Part shown: positions 1-6,926 of the stretch, in pieces
Position numbering within the stretch: position 1 is the stretch's first letter
Layout of the letters: the number at the start of each line of letters is the position of its first letter
Origin: Anaerolineae bacterium
Lineage (GTDB): Bacteria; Chloroflexota; Anaerolineae; 4572-78; J111
Direction: 5' to 3'
DNA: 13,808 nt
Assembly (NCBI GenBank): GCA_020433835.1
Contig: JAGRBY010000131.1
Location: 1 to 13,808 of the forward strand
Program-made: the position numbers and the translations under genes
The notes under the pieces: generated by a model
What the model saw: the letters and a program-made list of their open reading frames with translations, nothing else
Databases searched by the model: none
What the model was told of the DNA's origin: nothing

Positions 1-889
1 ATGTTCCTTGATTGTCGTAAATGGGTACTTTAATGGTTCGAGCTAAAACAGAACCTCGCTTTGTAGAAATTTCTTCTTGCGGGATATTGACAATCGTGCC
101 TTTGTCTATAACCAATTCATCTCTACGACGAGAGTCTTCGGCTTCATCCTGCTCAAACAAATCGTAATCGTTTTTGCCGAGAATGGTTTCCCCTTTGATA
201 TCAAAAATTTCTTCCATCTTTTTATTCCAAACGGTAAATCGATAGTCGCGCTGGACATCTTTGGCAAAAATACCGACCGGAATAGCATCAATAACTTTAC
301 TGAGAAAATCTTTTTGGTGCAGAATTTCTAATTCAGCCTGCCGATGGTCCGTGACGTCGTTACCGATACAGAGAATTTCTCTAATTTGACCGTTATCATC
401 AAAAATGGGTTTGTTAGACCAGGCAACCCAAACGCGCTCTCCAGTTCTGCGCATATTTTCGTTTTCATGGGTGCTGTAATCATCGGGGCTGGAAACAATA
501 TTTTTGATTAGTTCTGTTAAATTATGCCCCGCTTCATTCGTTAGCGGTATAATTGTCCCGACAGCATGGTGACCAATGATTTCTGCAGGAGTGAAACCAA
601 AAAATTTCTGGGCGAATTCATTAAGATACGTAACTTTGCCGTCAATATCCAGTCGTAGAATAATGCTGTTTGCGTTTTCTAATAAAAACTTTTCGGTTAA
701 CTGAAGAACCTTATCCTCGGTTTCAGATGCAGACGTTTCATGGGTATCATCCGACGAAAAAAATTCCTGTTTTAGTGTTTCTACCTCATTTAACACTTCT
801 GCCCACAGAGGGTTCAGCGCTAAATCAGGCAAGGTGGCAGCCAATTCGGTTAAATGGGTTTGGAGCTGTAGAATTGTTTTGTTCGTCAT
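1..889 (-). CDS. Tandem-PAS sensory protein, C-terminus beyond the window
   Basis: The reading frame opens with ATG at 889 and stays open to the window edge, giving 296 residues; the C-terminal part is missing. Residues 1-60 are a helical, acidic leader. A first PAS domain spans about 66-185: it starts LLENANSIILRLDIDG, continues with a V-T-Y-L-N-E segment and GFTPAEIIGH, and ends with the usual PAC-like ILCIGNDVTDHRQAE. A second PAS starts near 193 (FLSKVIDAIPVGIFAKD) and is still running at residue 296. PAS domains sense small ligands, redox state or light, or mediate dimerisation; no cofactor can be assigned here. The start lies 5 nt after the stop of the multi-GAF gene. AAGGTGAGGA and AAGGG lie upstream, so translation is probably coupled. 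The output could be a histidine kinase, a GGDEF or cyclase domain, or more PAS domains; the window does not show it. No transmembrane segment is seen. Confidence 0.88.
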   Translation of the reverse strand, partial: MTNKTILQLQTHLTELAATLPDLALNPLWAEVLNEVETLKQEFFSSDDTHETSASETEDKVLQLTEKFLLENANSIILRLDIDGKVTYLNEFAQKFFGFTPAEIIGHHAVGTIIPLTNEAGHNLTELIKNIVSSPDDYSTHENENMRRTGERVWVAWSNKPIFDDNGQIREILCIGNDVTDHRQAELEILHQKDFLSKVIDAIPVGIFAKDVQRDYRFTVWNKKMEEIFDIKGETILGKNDYDLFEQDEAEDSRRRDELVIDKGTIVNIPQEEISTKRGSVLARTIKVPIYDNQGT

Positions 890-894
890 TGCCC

Positions 895-3800
895 TTAAAT
901 TTCCTCACCTTTATGGCGGCTTGCCGGTGATCCAGTTTTATTACCGCCTTGACGAATACGTTCGCCACTTTTCGCTTTCCGGTTACTTTGTAAGGCCGAT
1001 GTGGTGGTCTCGCTTCCAAGATTAATACCCGCTTGCGTTGTCCCTACAATTTTACCCAGTTCCGACACGGTTGTTTTGAGTATATCTTCCACAGTGATAG
1101 CGTTTTGAATTTTTTCAGTTACCTCACGGATAATCTTTTCACGCCGGGCCGCTTTTTGAGCCGCTTCATAACGCTGAGCACTTTCCAGAGCAAGAGCAAT
1201 TTGATCAATAAATGTTTGAAGGAGTTCTAATTGATATTCCGGAATAGTATCGTTCTGTTGTTCTCTGAAGCCCGCTTCAACAACGCCAATTGGCCGCTTT
1301 CTTAGCGTAATAGGAACAAAAACCCGGGGGCCCCAATCAGATTGATGAGCCGCCTCAAATATAACGGGATCAAGCCGTTCGTCCCAACCGACAATCGTTT
1401 CTATCTGTTGGTTACGAATGACATCAGCTAAAATATTATCTTTTCCCAATTTGTAGATTGAACGATCGATGTATTCTTCGGTTACATTGTGGCCGGCAAC
1501 AGACCGGATTTCTTGATGCATATCATCGATCAGCGAGAGAACAACGTAATCAAAATTAAGTAGTTGATTACAACTTTGGAAAAAGGCATTCGCTACATCT
1601 TCTATTTTTAATGTCCCGGCTAGAGCCTGGCTGAGTTGCTGCAATGTTTGTGTTTCTCGCAAATGGTTTTCCGCTGCTTCTCTGGCCTGTTCAACTCTTT
1701 CAAATAGGCTGGCGTTTGCCAGAGCGCTGCCCAACTGATCGGCCATTGTTTGCAGCAGGGTGATATCCTCATCAGAGAAAGCACCTCGCTCAATACTTTG
1801 CACGGTCAAGGCTCCGATGGCATCGTCATGGCTAATCATAGGTAACGCCATCTCTGAGTGGGTGTCGGGCAAATCTGGGTTTTGAAAGCGAACCGCCTCT
1901 TCGCCAACATCCAGAGCAATCCGCGCCTGGCGGTTGGCAATGCTCCAACCAATCATGGACTCGCCACCAATTTTAAGTTTGTGTTTTTTAGCCAATTGAA
2001 TTTTGCCGGCTTCACCCGTACCGGCCTGTAACACAGCCCACTCTCCGGCTTCATCAACCAAAAAGAGACCAACATAATAAAATTCAAATTGATCGCGAAT
2101 AAGATTTACCGAGGTGTTAATTAGCTCATCAATATCCAAAATTTGGCTGGCGGCTTGTGAGACTTTCGCGGCAGTTTGCAATCGATCAAATCGGTATTGG
2201 GCCTCATTAAGAAGATGACGGTTTTCAAGAAAAATAGTAACCTGGTCAGCGATGGCTTCTCCAATATCAATATCGCTGGGGTCAAAAGCGTAATCTTCTT
2301 GTGTGACATCAATAACCAGGCTGCCCATTAACTGCTCTCGGCTTGTAAAGGGAATAAAGAGCATGGAATTGACATTATCATGCCCCCGTTTTTTCAGTGT
2401 TTCGCTGACAAGCTCATGGTTTTGGGCGTCGTTGATAATAAGTGGTTTGGGGTGTTTATTTAGATATTGAAAAATCTTATCCTCTTCTATGGGGATTGAT
2501 AAGCTAGGGGCGACAACCTGATTATTCATAAGACGTGCCCGGGCTGTGCTGGAGTTTGTTGCTTTGTCGAAGAGCATAATGGTTCCCTGGCTCAACTCTA
2601 GAAGCTTTAAGTACTCGTTTAGAACAGCCTCAAAAGTGGAGCCAATATTGGTTGATGTTGCCAGGTCGTCACTAATGCGATATAGCGTTTGGGTTCGATC
2701 AAGCGTGCGGCGGGTTTCTTCAATGAGCTGGTCTCGTTGCTCAAATAGACGCGCATTTTGAATAGCGTTGGCCGCTTGCAGCGCAATCGACTCTAACAGA
2801 GTAATTTCTGTTTGCTTAAAACGACGTTTAGGCGTGTGGTCATAGGCTTCAAGCATGCCGATGACTTGGTTTCTAAGCAGAATTGGCACTAAAATCATGG
2901 CTGTGCCGCCATGGGCTTTGAGATAGGTAAATTCCCAACTGCCGTCATCCGGAGCATCAATGTACCAGGACTGGGCCTGTTGTGTTGTTAGAATTTTCTT
3001 CCAACTGGCAAACTCTGAGATGTCGAAGCGCTCACCTTGGTCGCTGTTAAATTGCGATTCGTCTTGAACATAATCACTAATAATGTAAATGGTGCGACCA
3101 TTCTCAACCAGGCTAACTACACATTCAGCAACATTTAACATCTGGGCCGTTTTTGTTGTTAAAATGTTGGTCGCTTCATATAAATCAAGCGTACTACCCA
3201 GCTGCGTACCAATTTTGTAAATTTGCTGCTGTTCTGAAAGTCGATGTTGAATTTGCTCGAAGAGGCGTGTATTTGAAATGGCGGCTGTGACCTGGTTGGT
3301 CATAATTTGCAGCGTTTCGACATCTTCATCGGAGAAGGCGTTTGGCTCCACACTCTGTACATCGAGCGCACCAATAACAACGCCCCGCAAAACTAGAGGG
3401 AGAGCCATTTCTGAGCGGGTGTTGGGCAGCAGCGGATTTTCAAAATGGATGGCATCCTCACCAACATCAAGGGCAATTCTGGGTTCGGCATGTTGGGTAC
3501 AGTAACCCACAATTGAATTGCTGCCAACACCTAACTTGTGGGGGCGCTCGACCATGATTTTGCCTATCTCGCCGGTTGAGGCCCGCACAACAGCCCATTC
3601 GCGGGCATCATCCAGCAGAAAGATGGAGACATGGTAGAAGCCAAATCGATCACGGATAAGATTAACGGTCTGGTTGAGAACGTCAACCAACTCCGTTAAC
3701 CCGGTAACGGCCTCGCCGACCATAGCCACTGCCTTGAGTCGATCGGCCCGAAGCTCGGTTTGCCTTAACAAACGGCGATTTTGGATACTAATCGCAATTT

Positions 3801-5418
3801 GATCGGCCATGGCTCTGGCCAGATCAATCTCGCGCTGGCTGAAATCGCGGTGCCCTCTCACTGCATCAGCTCCAATCCAACCGATGGTTTCGCCGCGAAT
3901 GATCATGGGGGCTTGCAAAATGGATTTGATCGACAAATCTTTGTTGAAGGTTACAAATTGATCGAATTGATTATCGTCCGTAACGTCGGTGCTGACAAAT
4001 GGCCGGCCGGCCAGAAGTGTTTTTTGATAGGGCAGCGTTTCATCAACAGGAAATTTAAGCTTTTCAATATTTTGCAGTTCACCGCTTTCAAGGTACGCCA
4101 TGAGTTTTCCTGTTTGGCGATCCGGTGAAATCAAAGTTACCCCGCCTTGATCGAGACCCAAACTGTACACAAACTCGACGAGTGATTTTTCTAATATCTC
4201 TTGAAGATCGGCTGCTCCGGCTAAAACACGTCCGGCTCGGTAAAGCGTTTGCGTTTCTGCTAAGGCTTCTTGAGTACGTTTTTTCTGGAGCGTACTCTCA
4301 ATAGCAATTGTGGTTTGGTTACATAAGGCTCGATAGAGATCCAGTTCGCGTTCTGTAAAGGTATGAAAGCTTTGATATTCTATCGAAAGGCAGCCGATGA
4401 CACTGTTGCGGGTTACAAGCGGGTTGATCACTGCGCTTTCGGTTTGAAACTCAATAAAGATAGCGCGTTCTTGCTCCGTTAGGCGACGCGTGGTGCTAAT
4501 ATTTTCAATTAAAAGTGTCTCGCGATTGGTGATGAGGCTATGTAAGAGAGGATAATCAGCAATTTTGAGACGCGGTTGTTTATCCTCTGGTAGATTGAGA
4601 CGCATATTTCTATCGCTGCTGAAGACAATGTGGGCGAAGACCGGCAAGTTGTCTTTGCCTATCTCTTCACACATATACAATACGCAGTGATCGGCGCCGG
4701 TGTGAATAATGCTATGTACAAGCGCGTCGTAGATATCATCCAGATCATCTGCCGCACCGAGTTGACGGCTGATATCTAACATAAGATGTGTTTCGTGGAG
4801 ACTGGCTTTTATTTCTCTAACGTGAGTCGCTTTTTCTAGCGCTGCCGCGGCTTGTGGAATGATGGCCTGTAAGAGTGAGGCATGGTGTTCTGTAAAGTGA
4901 TAAGGTTGGTGATGACCAAAAATAACCGCTCCGGGCCAGTCGGGGTCAACAACAAATGGAACACACATTAAAGACTGAATTGAAGAGTCAAGGTAGTCTA
5001 ACGCGTGGGAGAAATCTTGCTGAATATCGGGGATAATAAGAATTTTATTATCATCTAAAGCATCGGGTATTGGACCGTCGCTTACCGCTTTGAGTACCAA
5101 CGTTTCTTGTTCGTTAAAACTAAGTTGTTTTCTGGCGGCAAGAGAACTGTTGAAGTGAAAATGGTCAGCATCAATCAGGAGATAAACTTCGCTTACTGAA
5201 GCACCAATATGTTTTGCTAAATTGATAACAATGGTGGTAACCGCCTCAATATCAAGGTTAGCCGTATTGAGGGCGGTGTTAACATCGTAAAGTAAGTTGG
5301 CTCTATCCCGTTCAGCCGTGGTTTGCTGAAGCTGCACATTGGTCTGGTCCAACGTTCGAGAGAGTTGGGTTACTTGAGCTTCTAATTGCTCAACCAAATC
5401 TTGATAATTATTACTCAT
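895..5418 (-). CDS. Giant multi-GAF protein (eight GAF domains, no output domain)
   Basis: The protein has 1507 residues from the ATG at 5418. A TTG 15 nt upstream would extend it by five residues, but ATG is the likelier start; neither has a strong Shine-Dalgarno. Residues 5-42 form a coiled coil. GAF-like domains follow at about 43-196, 211-376, 391-551, 564-720, 731-893, 911-1070, 1081-1240 and 1256-1415, each opening with a helix and ending with an A-I-x-N-x-x-L-F-type helix. A further GAF-like N-terminal helix (REVTEKIQNAITVEDIL) at about 1427-1468 is not followed by a domain, and the protein ends in a basic, polar tail. Domains 4 and 7 are close paralogues. I see no kinase, cyclase, GGDEF, phosphatase or DNA-binding module, no NKFDE cyclic-nucleotide motif and no transmembrane segment. 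Such proteins are frequent in Chloroflexota but their function is unknown; a ligand-responsive scaffold is an inference. The gene follows three receivers and precedes a PAS gene by 5 nt. Confidence 0.93.
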   Translation of the reverse strand: MSNNYQDLVEQLEAQVTQLSRTLDQTNVQLQQTTAERDRANLLYDVNTALNTANLDIEAVTTIVINLAKHIGASVSEVYLLIDADHFHFNSSLAARKQLSFNEQETLVLKAVSDGPIPDALDDNKILIIPDIQQDFSHALDYLDSSIQSLMCVPFVVDPDWPGAVIFGHHQPYHFTEHHASLLQAIIPQAAAALEKATHVREIKASLHETHLMLDISRQLGAADDLDDIYDALVHSIIHTGADHCVLYMCEEIGKDNLPVFAHIVFSSDRNMRLNLPEDKQPRLKIADYPLLHSLITNRETLLIENISTTRRLTEQERAIFIEFQTESAVINPLVTRNSVIGCLSIEYQSFHTFTERELDLYRALCNQTTIAIESTLQKKRTQEALAETQTLYRAGRVLAGAADLQEILEKSLVEFVYSLGLDQGGVTLISPDRQTGKLMAYLESGELQNIEKLKFPVDETLPYQKTLLAGRPFVSTDVTDDNQFDQFVTFNKDLSIKSILQAPMIIRGETIGWIGADAVRGHRDFSQREIDLARAMADQIAISIQNRRLLRQTELRADRLKAVAMVGEAVTGLTELVDVLNQTVNLIRDRFGFYHVSIFLLDDAREWAVVRASTGEIGKIMVERPHKLGVGSNSIVGYCTQHAEPRIALDVGEDAIHFENPLLPNTRSEMALPLVLRGVVIGALDVQSVEPNAFSDEDVETLQIMTNQVTAAISNTRLFEQIQHRLSEQQQIYKIGTQLGSTLDLYEATNILTTKTAQMLNVAECVVSLVENGRTIYIISDYVQDESQFNSDQGERFDISEFASWKKILTTQQAQSWYIDAPDDGSWEFTYLKAHGGTAMILVPILLRNQVIGMLEAYDHTPKRRFKQTEITLLESIALQAANAIQNARLFEQRDQLIEETRRTLDRTQTLYRISDDLATSTNIGSTFEAVLNEYLKLLELSQGTIMLFDKATNSSTARARLMNNQVVAPSLSIPIEEDKIFQYLNKHPKPLIINDAQNHELVSETLKKRGHDNVNSMLFIPFTSREQLMGSLVIDVTQEDYAFDPSDIDIGEAIADQVTIFLENRHLLNEAQYRFDRLQTAAKVSQAASQILDIDELINTSVNLIRDQFEFYYVGLFLVDEAGEWAVLQAGTGEAGKIQLAKKHKLKIGGESMIGWSIANRQARIALDVGEEAVRFQNPDLPDTHSEMALPMISHDDAIGALTVQSIERGAFSDEDITLLQTMADQLGSALANASLFERVEQAREAAENHLRETQTLQQLSQALAGTLKIEDVANAFFQSCNQLLNFDYVVLSLIDDMHQEIRSVAGHNVTEEYIDRSIYKLGKDNILADVIRNQQIETIVGWDERLDPVIFEAAHQSDWGPRVFVPITLRKRPIGVVEAGFREQQNDTIPEYQLELLQTFIDQIALALESAQRYEAAQKAARREKIIREVTEKIQNAITVEDILKTTVSELGKIVGTTQAGINLGSETTTSALQSNRKAKSGERIRQGGNKTGSPASRHKGEEI
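1699..2109 (-). repeat. GAF7 copy of an intragenic GAF duplication
   Basis: This stretch encodes residues 1104-1240 of the multi-GAF protein, from VNLIRDQFEFYYVGLF to NASLFE. It aligns without gaps to residues 585-721 (GAF4), with about 75 of 137 positions identical by eye. Shared blocks include VNLIRD, EWAV, HKL, RIALDVGE, SEMALP, IGAL and AFSDED. Confidence 0.8.
3256..3666 (-). repeat. GAF4 copy of an intragenic GAF duplication
   Basis: This stretch encodes residues 585-721 of the multi-GAF protein, from VNLIRDRFGFYHVSIF to NTRLFE. It pairs with the copy at 1699-2109 over 137 residues with no gap. The other six GAF domains are much more divergent, so these two share a more recent origin or a more constrained ligand pocket. 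Confidence 0.8.
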
Positions 5419-5472
5419 AAATGTTTGATCCAAGATATGGGTAGAAGTTTCTTAATTGTTAATGGACTTACG

Positions 5473-5489
5473 GAGGATAACGTATCCTC
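5473..5489. promoter_or_regulatory. 17-bp near-perfect palindrome in the leader of the multi-GAF gene
   Basis: GAGGATA (5473-5479) and TATCCTC (5483-5489) are perfect inverted repeats around a 3-nt centre. The site sits about 55-70 nt upstream of the ATG at 5418, in the 111-bp gap after the receiver gene. It is not followed by a T-run in the transcribed direction, so it is not an intrinsic terminator. It could be a dimeric regulator site or an mRNA hairpin. Confidence 0.5.
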
Positions 5490-5506
5490 ACAGATGACCA
5501 ACTGTG
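5489..5506. repeat. Second small inverted repeat abutting the palindrome
   Basis: CACAG (5489-5493) and CTGTG (5502-5506) can pair around an 8-nt loop. Position 5489 is shared with the palindrome at 5473-5489. ATCC (5484-5487) could instead pair with GGAT (5506-5509), so the two hairpins could be partly exclusive in the transcript. No U-tract follows. The stem is short and may be chance. Confidence 0.3.
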
Positions 5507-5529
5507 GATCTTTGTATTGAGAATTTATA

Positions 5530-5988
5530 TTAGCTCTGGAAGCCAAGATCCCACACAGACTCACCTTGCAATATTTTAATGATTTGATCTGGGAATTTAT
5601 CTGGATCGATGGGTTTACCCAAAAAACCATCGAAACCTGACGTTTTGGCTTTTTCCATGGTGGTTGGATTGGCATCGGCCGTAACGGCTACAACACGTGT
5701 TTTGGCAAAACGTTGATCATTGCGCAGTTTGGCTAAGGCATCGTAACCGTCTTCATACGGCAGATGTAAATCCATTAAAACCAGATCAACACGCGGCATC
5801 GTATCGGCAAATTCTAAAACCTGCCAGCCCGAGGCTTTCCATTCATAACGGCGTACCCCAATAAAGGCTAAAAGCCGAGCAATAAGCACCAAATTCTGCA
5901 GGTTATCTTCAACCACCAGAACATAGGCATCTTTTGGATCAATAGGTGTGTTTTGGGCTGAGCTTTCTACTATCGCTGTTGGTTTCAT
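5530..5988 (-). CDS. Stand-alone receiver, divergent (third of the receiver trio)
   Basis: A 152-residue single-domain response regulator. The receiver fold runs from about 20 to 142 after a polar 19-residue N-terminal tail. The phosphorylation site is intact: acidic pair E27-D28, phospho-acceptor D73 in LVLMDLHLP, T103 in AVTAD and K125 in GKPID. The segment between the first helix and D73 (GVRRYEWKASGWQVLEFAD, residues 44-62) is unusual: it is aromatic-rich and lacks the common A-x-x-G-x-E-A-L pattern. There is no output domain; a short tail ends VWDLGFQS. The ATG overlaps the stop of the preceding receiver gene in an ATGA arrangement, with AAGGGG 9 nt upstream of it. The protein probably acts by protein-protein contact or as a phosphate acceptor, like DivK or CheY. 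Its cognate kinase is not shown by the sequence. The large multi-GAF gene follows after 111 bp. Confidence 0.92.
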   Translation of the reverse strand: MKPTAIVESSAQNTPIDPKDAYVLVVEDNLQNLVLIARLLAFIGVRRYEWKASGWQVLEFADTMPRVDLVLMDLHLPYEDGYDALAKLRNDQRFAKTRVVAVTADANPTTMEKAKTSGFDGFLGKPIDPDKFPDQIIKILQGESVWDLGFQS

Positions 5989-6365
5989 GCGTTCTTACCC
6001 CTTAAAAAGTTTTCAACCAGTGCCGGTAATTCGTCGATATCAATTGGTTTCGATATAAATCCATCGCAACCAGCCCGAAATACATGCTCACGATCCTTTT
6101 TCATTACATTGGCTGTCATGGCAATAACCGGAATGTGAGCTGTCGTTTCATTATTCTTTAAAGTGTCGGTAATTTCGTAACCGTCAATGTCTGGCAAATT
6201 AATGTCGGTTATAATAATATCCGGATAACTACCAAACGCTTTGGCTAACCCTTCTTGCCCCGTTTCGGCAGGAATAACCTCATATCCCTCAATTTCTAAA
6301 ACCCTCTGTACAAGTGTCATATTATCGGGATTGTCTTCAATATAAAGAATTTTAGCTTTACCCAT
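5985..6365 (-). CDS. Stand-alone receiver, DivK-like (second of the trio)
   Basis: A 126-residue protein consisting only of a receiver domain. It has E10-D11 (YIEDNPDN), phospho-acceptor D54 in IIITDINLPDIDGYE, T84 in AMTANVMKKDRE and K106 in FISKPIDIDELP. The ED-N-P-D-N start and the M-T-A-N-V/A-M-x-x-D-R-E signature are typical of DivK-like receivers and of receivers attached to hybrid kinases. Such proteins shuttle phosphate or switch partner kinases. It has a strong Shine-Dalgarno at 6375-6380, and its TGA overlaps the ATG of the next receiver by 4 nt, so the two are translationally coupled. The gap from the preceding receiver gene is 22 nt. There is no membrane segment or signal peptide. 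The specific partner is unknown; the two soluble kinases upstream are candidates. Confidence 0.94.
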   Translation of the reverse strand: MGKAKILYIEDNPDNMTLVQRVLEIEGYEVIPAETGQEGLAKAFGSYPDIIITDINLPDIDGYEITDTLKNNETTAHIPVIAMTANVMKKDREHVFRAGCDGFISKPIDIDELPALVENFLRGKNA

Positions 6366-6374
6366 GTAGGAATG

Positions 6375-6380
6375 CCTCCT
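6375..6380 (-). promoter_or_regulatory. Shine-Dalgarno AGGAGG for the DivK-like receiver
   Basis: A perfect AGGAGG lies 9 nt before the ATG at 6365. It is the strongest ribosome binding site in the window and lies in the 22-nt gap after the first receiver gene. Confidence 0.85.
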
Positions 6381-6387
6381 AAAGCGA

Positions 6388-6819
6388 TTAGCTCTTGTTT
6401 TTTGCTATTGGATTGGTAACGTTGTCTTGGATATTGGTGATGAGCGTGTCGTAAACCAGTTCTCTCAGTTGGGCGGTGGGAAAAGGTTTGGTGAGGTATC
6501 CATCAACCATAAGGTTGTTCGCTTCCGCTCTGACTTCTTGCGATCCAAAGGCAGTCATCAGAATAATTCGAATATCCGGGTGCATCGATCGAGCGACTTC
6601 AGCAAGTGTAAAACCGCTGATACCCGGCATATTTAAATCGGTGACAAGAAGATCATAACGGTTGTAGGTGAGCTTTTTCAGCGCGTCTTCTCCGGAAGAG
6701 GCAATTTCCACATGAAAAGCGGTTTCCATCTCTTCCAAATCTTTCTTTAAGAAAAAGATTAATGTTGACTCATCATCAACAACAAGAATTCGCTTGGCCC
6801 GGCCCGACTGACTTAGCAT
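6388..6819 (-). CDS. Stand-alone receiver, CheY/NtrC-type (first of the trio)
   Basis: A 143-residue single-domain response regulator. The receiver spans about 9-128, with D15-D16 (ILVVDDES), phospho-acceptor D61 in LLVTDLNMPGISG, T89 in LMTAFGS and K111 in YLTKPFPTAQL. The K-P-F after the lysine and the M-T-A-F-G segment resemble receivers of the NtrC class rather than the DivK class. The first helix is longer than usual (FFLKKDLEEMETAFHVEIAS). The C-terminal 15 residues are a short polar tail with no output domain. It is the first gene after the promoter at 6868-6897 and has its own Shine-Dalgarno (6828-6834), so it probably heads an operon with two further receivers, the multi-GAF protein and the PAS protein. 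Its function is presumably phosphotransfer or protein binding. The cognate kinase is not evident. Confidence 0.93.
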   Translation of the reverse strand: MLSQSGRAKRILVVDDESTLIFFLKKDLEEMETAFHVEIASSGEDALKKLTYNRYDLLVTDLNMPGISGFTLAEVARSMHPDIRIILMTAFGSQEVRAEANNLMVDGYLTKPFPTAQLRELVYDTLITNIQDNVTNPIAKNKS

Positions 6820-6827
6820 AGGGTTTG

Positions 6828-6834
6828 CTCCTTT
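6828..6834 (-). promoter_or_regulatory. Shine-Dalgarno AAAGGAG for the first stand-alone receiver
   Basis: AAAGGAG lies 8 nt before the ATG at 6819, which supports that start rather than an internal one. Confidence 0.8.
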
Positions 6835-6867
6835 GAGGTGCTTGAACTGGCCTATGCATTTTAATAT

Positions 6868-6897
6868 ATCATAAATCGGTGCCCTTGGTGGTTACAA
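6868..6897 (-). promoter_or_regulatory. Putative sigma70-type promoter of the receiver/GAF/PAS operon
   Basis: On the minus strand, TTGTAA (6892-6897) and TATGAT (6868-6873) are separated by 18 nt. They match the -35 consensus at 4 of 6 and the -10 consensus at 5 of 6. Transcription would start near 6860, leaving a leader of about 40 nt before the ATG at 6819. The box lies in the 107-bp gap after the OmpR-type regulator gene, the largest gap between 5530 and 12403. The -35 box is part of a repeated GTTACAA element, so repression or regulated activation is plausible. Confidence 0.55.
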
Positions 6898-6919
6898 GTT
6901 CGTTACAATTCTGGTAACA
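6891..6919. promoter_or_regulatory. Tandem GTTACAA repeats, candidate OmpR-family operator
   Basis: On the plus strand, GTTACAA occurs at 6891-6897 and again at 6902-6908, a spacing of exactly 11 bp. A related GTAACA follows at 6914-6919. GTTAC (6902-6906) and GTAAC (6914-6918) also form an inverted repeat with a 7-bp centre. OmpR/PhoB-family winged-helix regulators commonly bind tandem direct repeats spaced about one helical turn. Such a regulator is encoded immediately upstream (6927-7631). Binding by that protein is an inference. The first repeat covers the -35 box. Confidence 0.5.
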
Positions 6920-6926
6920 TTTCCAT

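Noticed and set aside
895..1468. Truncated kinase at the end of the multi-GAF gene
   Set aside because: No H-box, N-box or G-box occurs in any frame downstream before the next gene, and the next gene begins 5 nt after the stop with a normal start.
3781..4128. Plus-strand open frame of 115 codons
   Set aside because: It lies opposite the GAF3/GAF4 coding sequence, has no recognisable domain or ribosome site, and is a mirror of the real gene.
895..5418. Phytochrome-like or cyclic-nucleotide-binding GAF domains
   Set aside because: No NKFDE motif and no chromophore-binding Cys context could be seen in any of the GAF domains.
5419..5433. TTG start five codons upstream of the multi-GAF ATG
   Set aside because: The ATG at 5418 is a stronger start codon, and no Shine-Dalgarno supports the TTG.
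5473..5506. Intrinsic terminator between the third receiver and the multi-GAF gene
   Set aside because: The inverted repeats are not followed by a T-run in the transcribed direction, and the stems are short.
5415..5675. Minus-strand open frame of 86 codons overlapping the third receiver and the leader
   Set aside because: It reads the receiver gene in another frame; the receiver frame is clearly the coding one.
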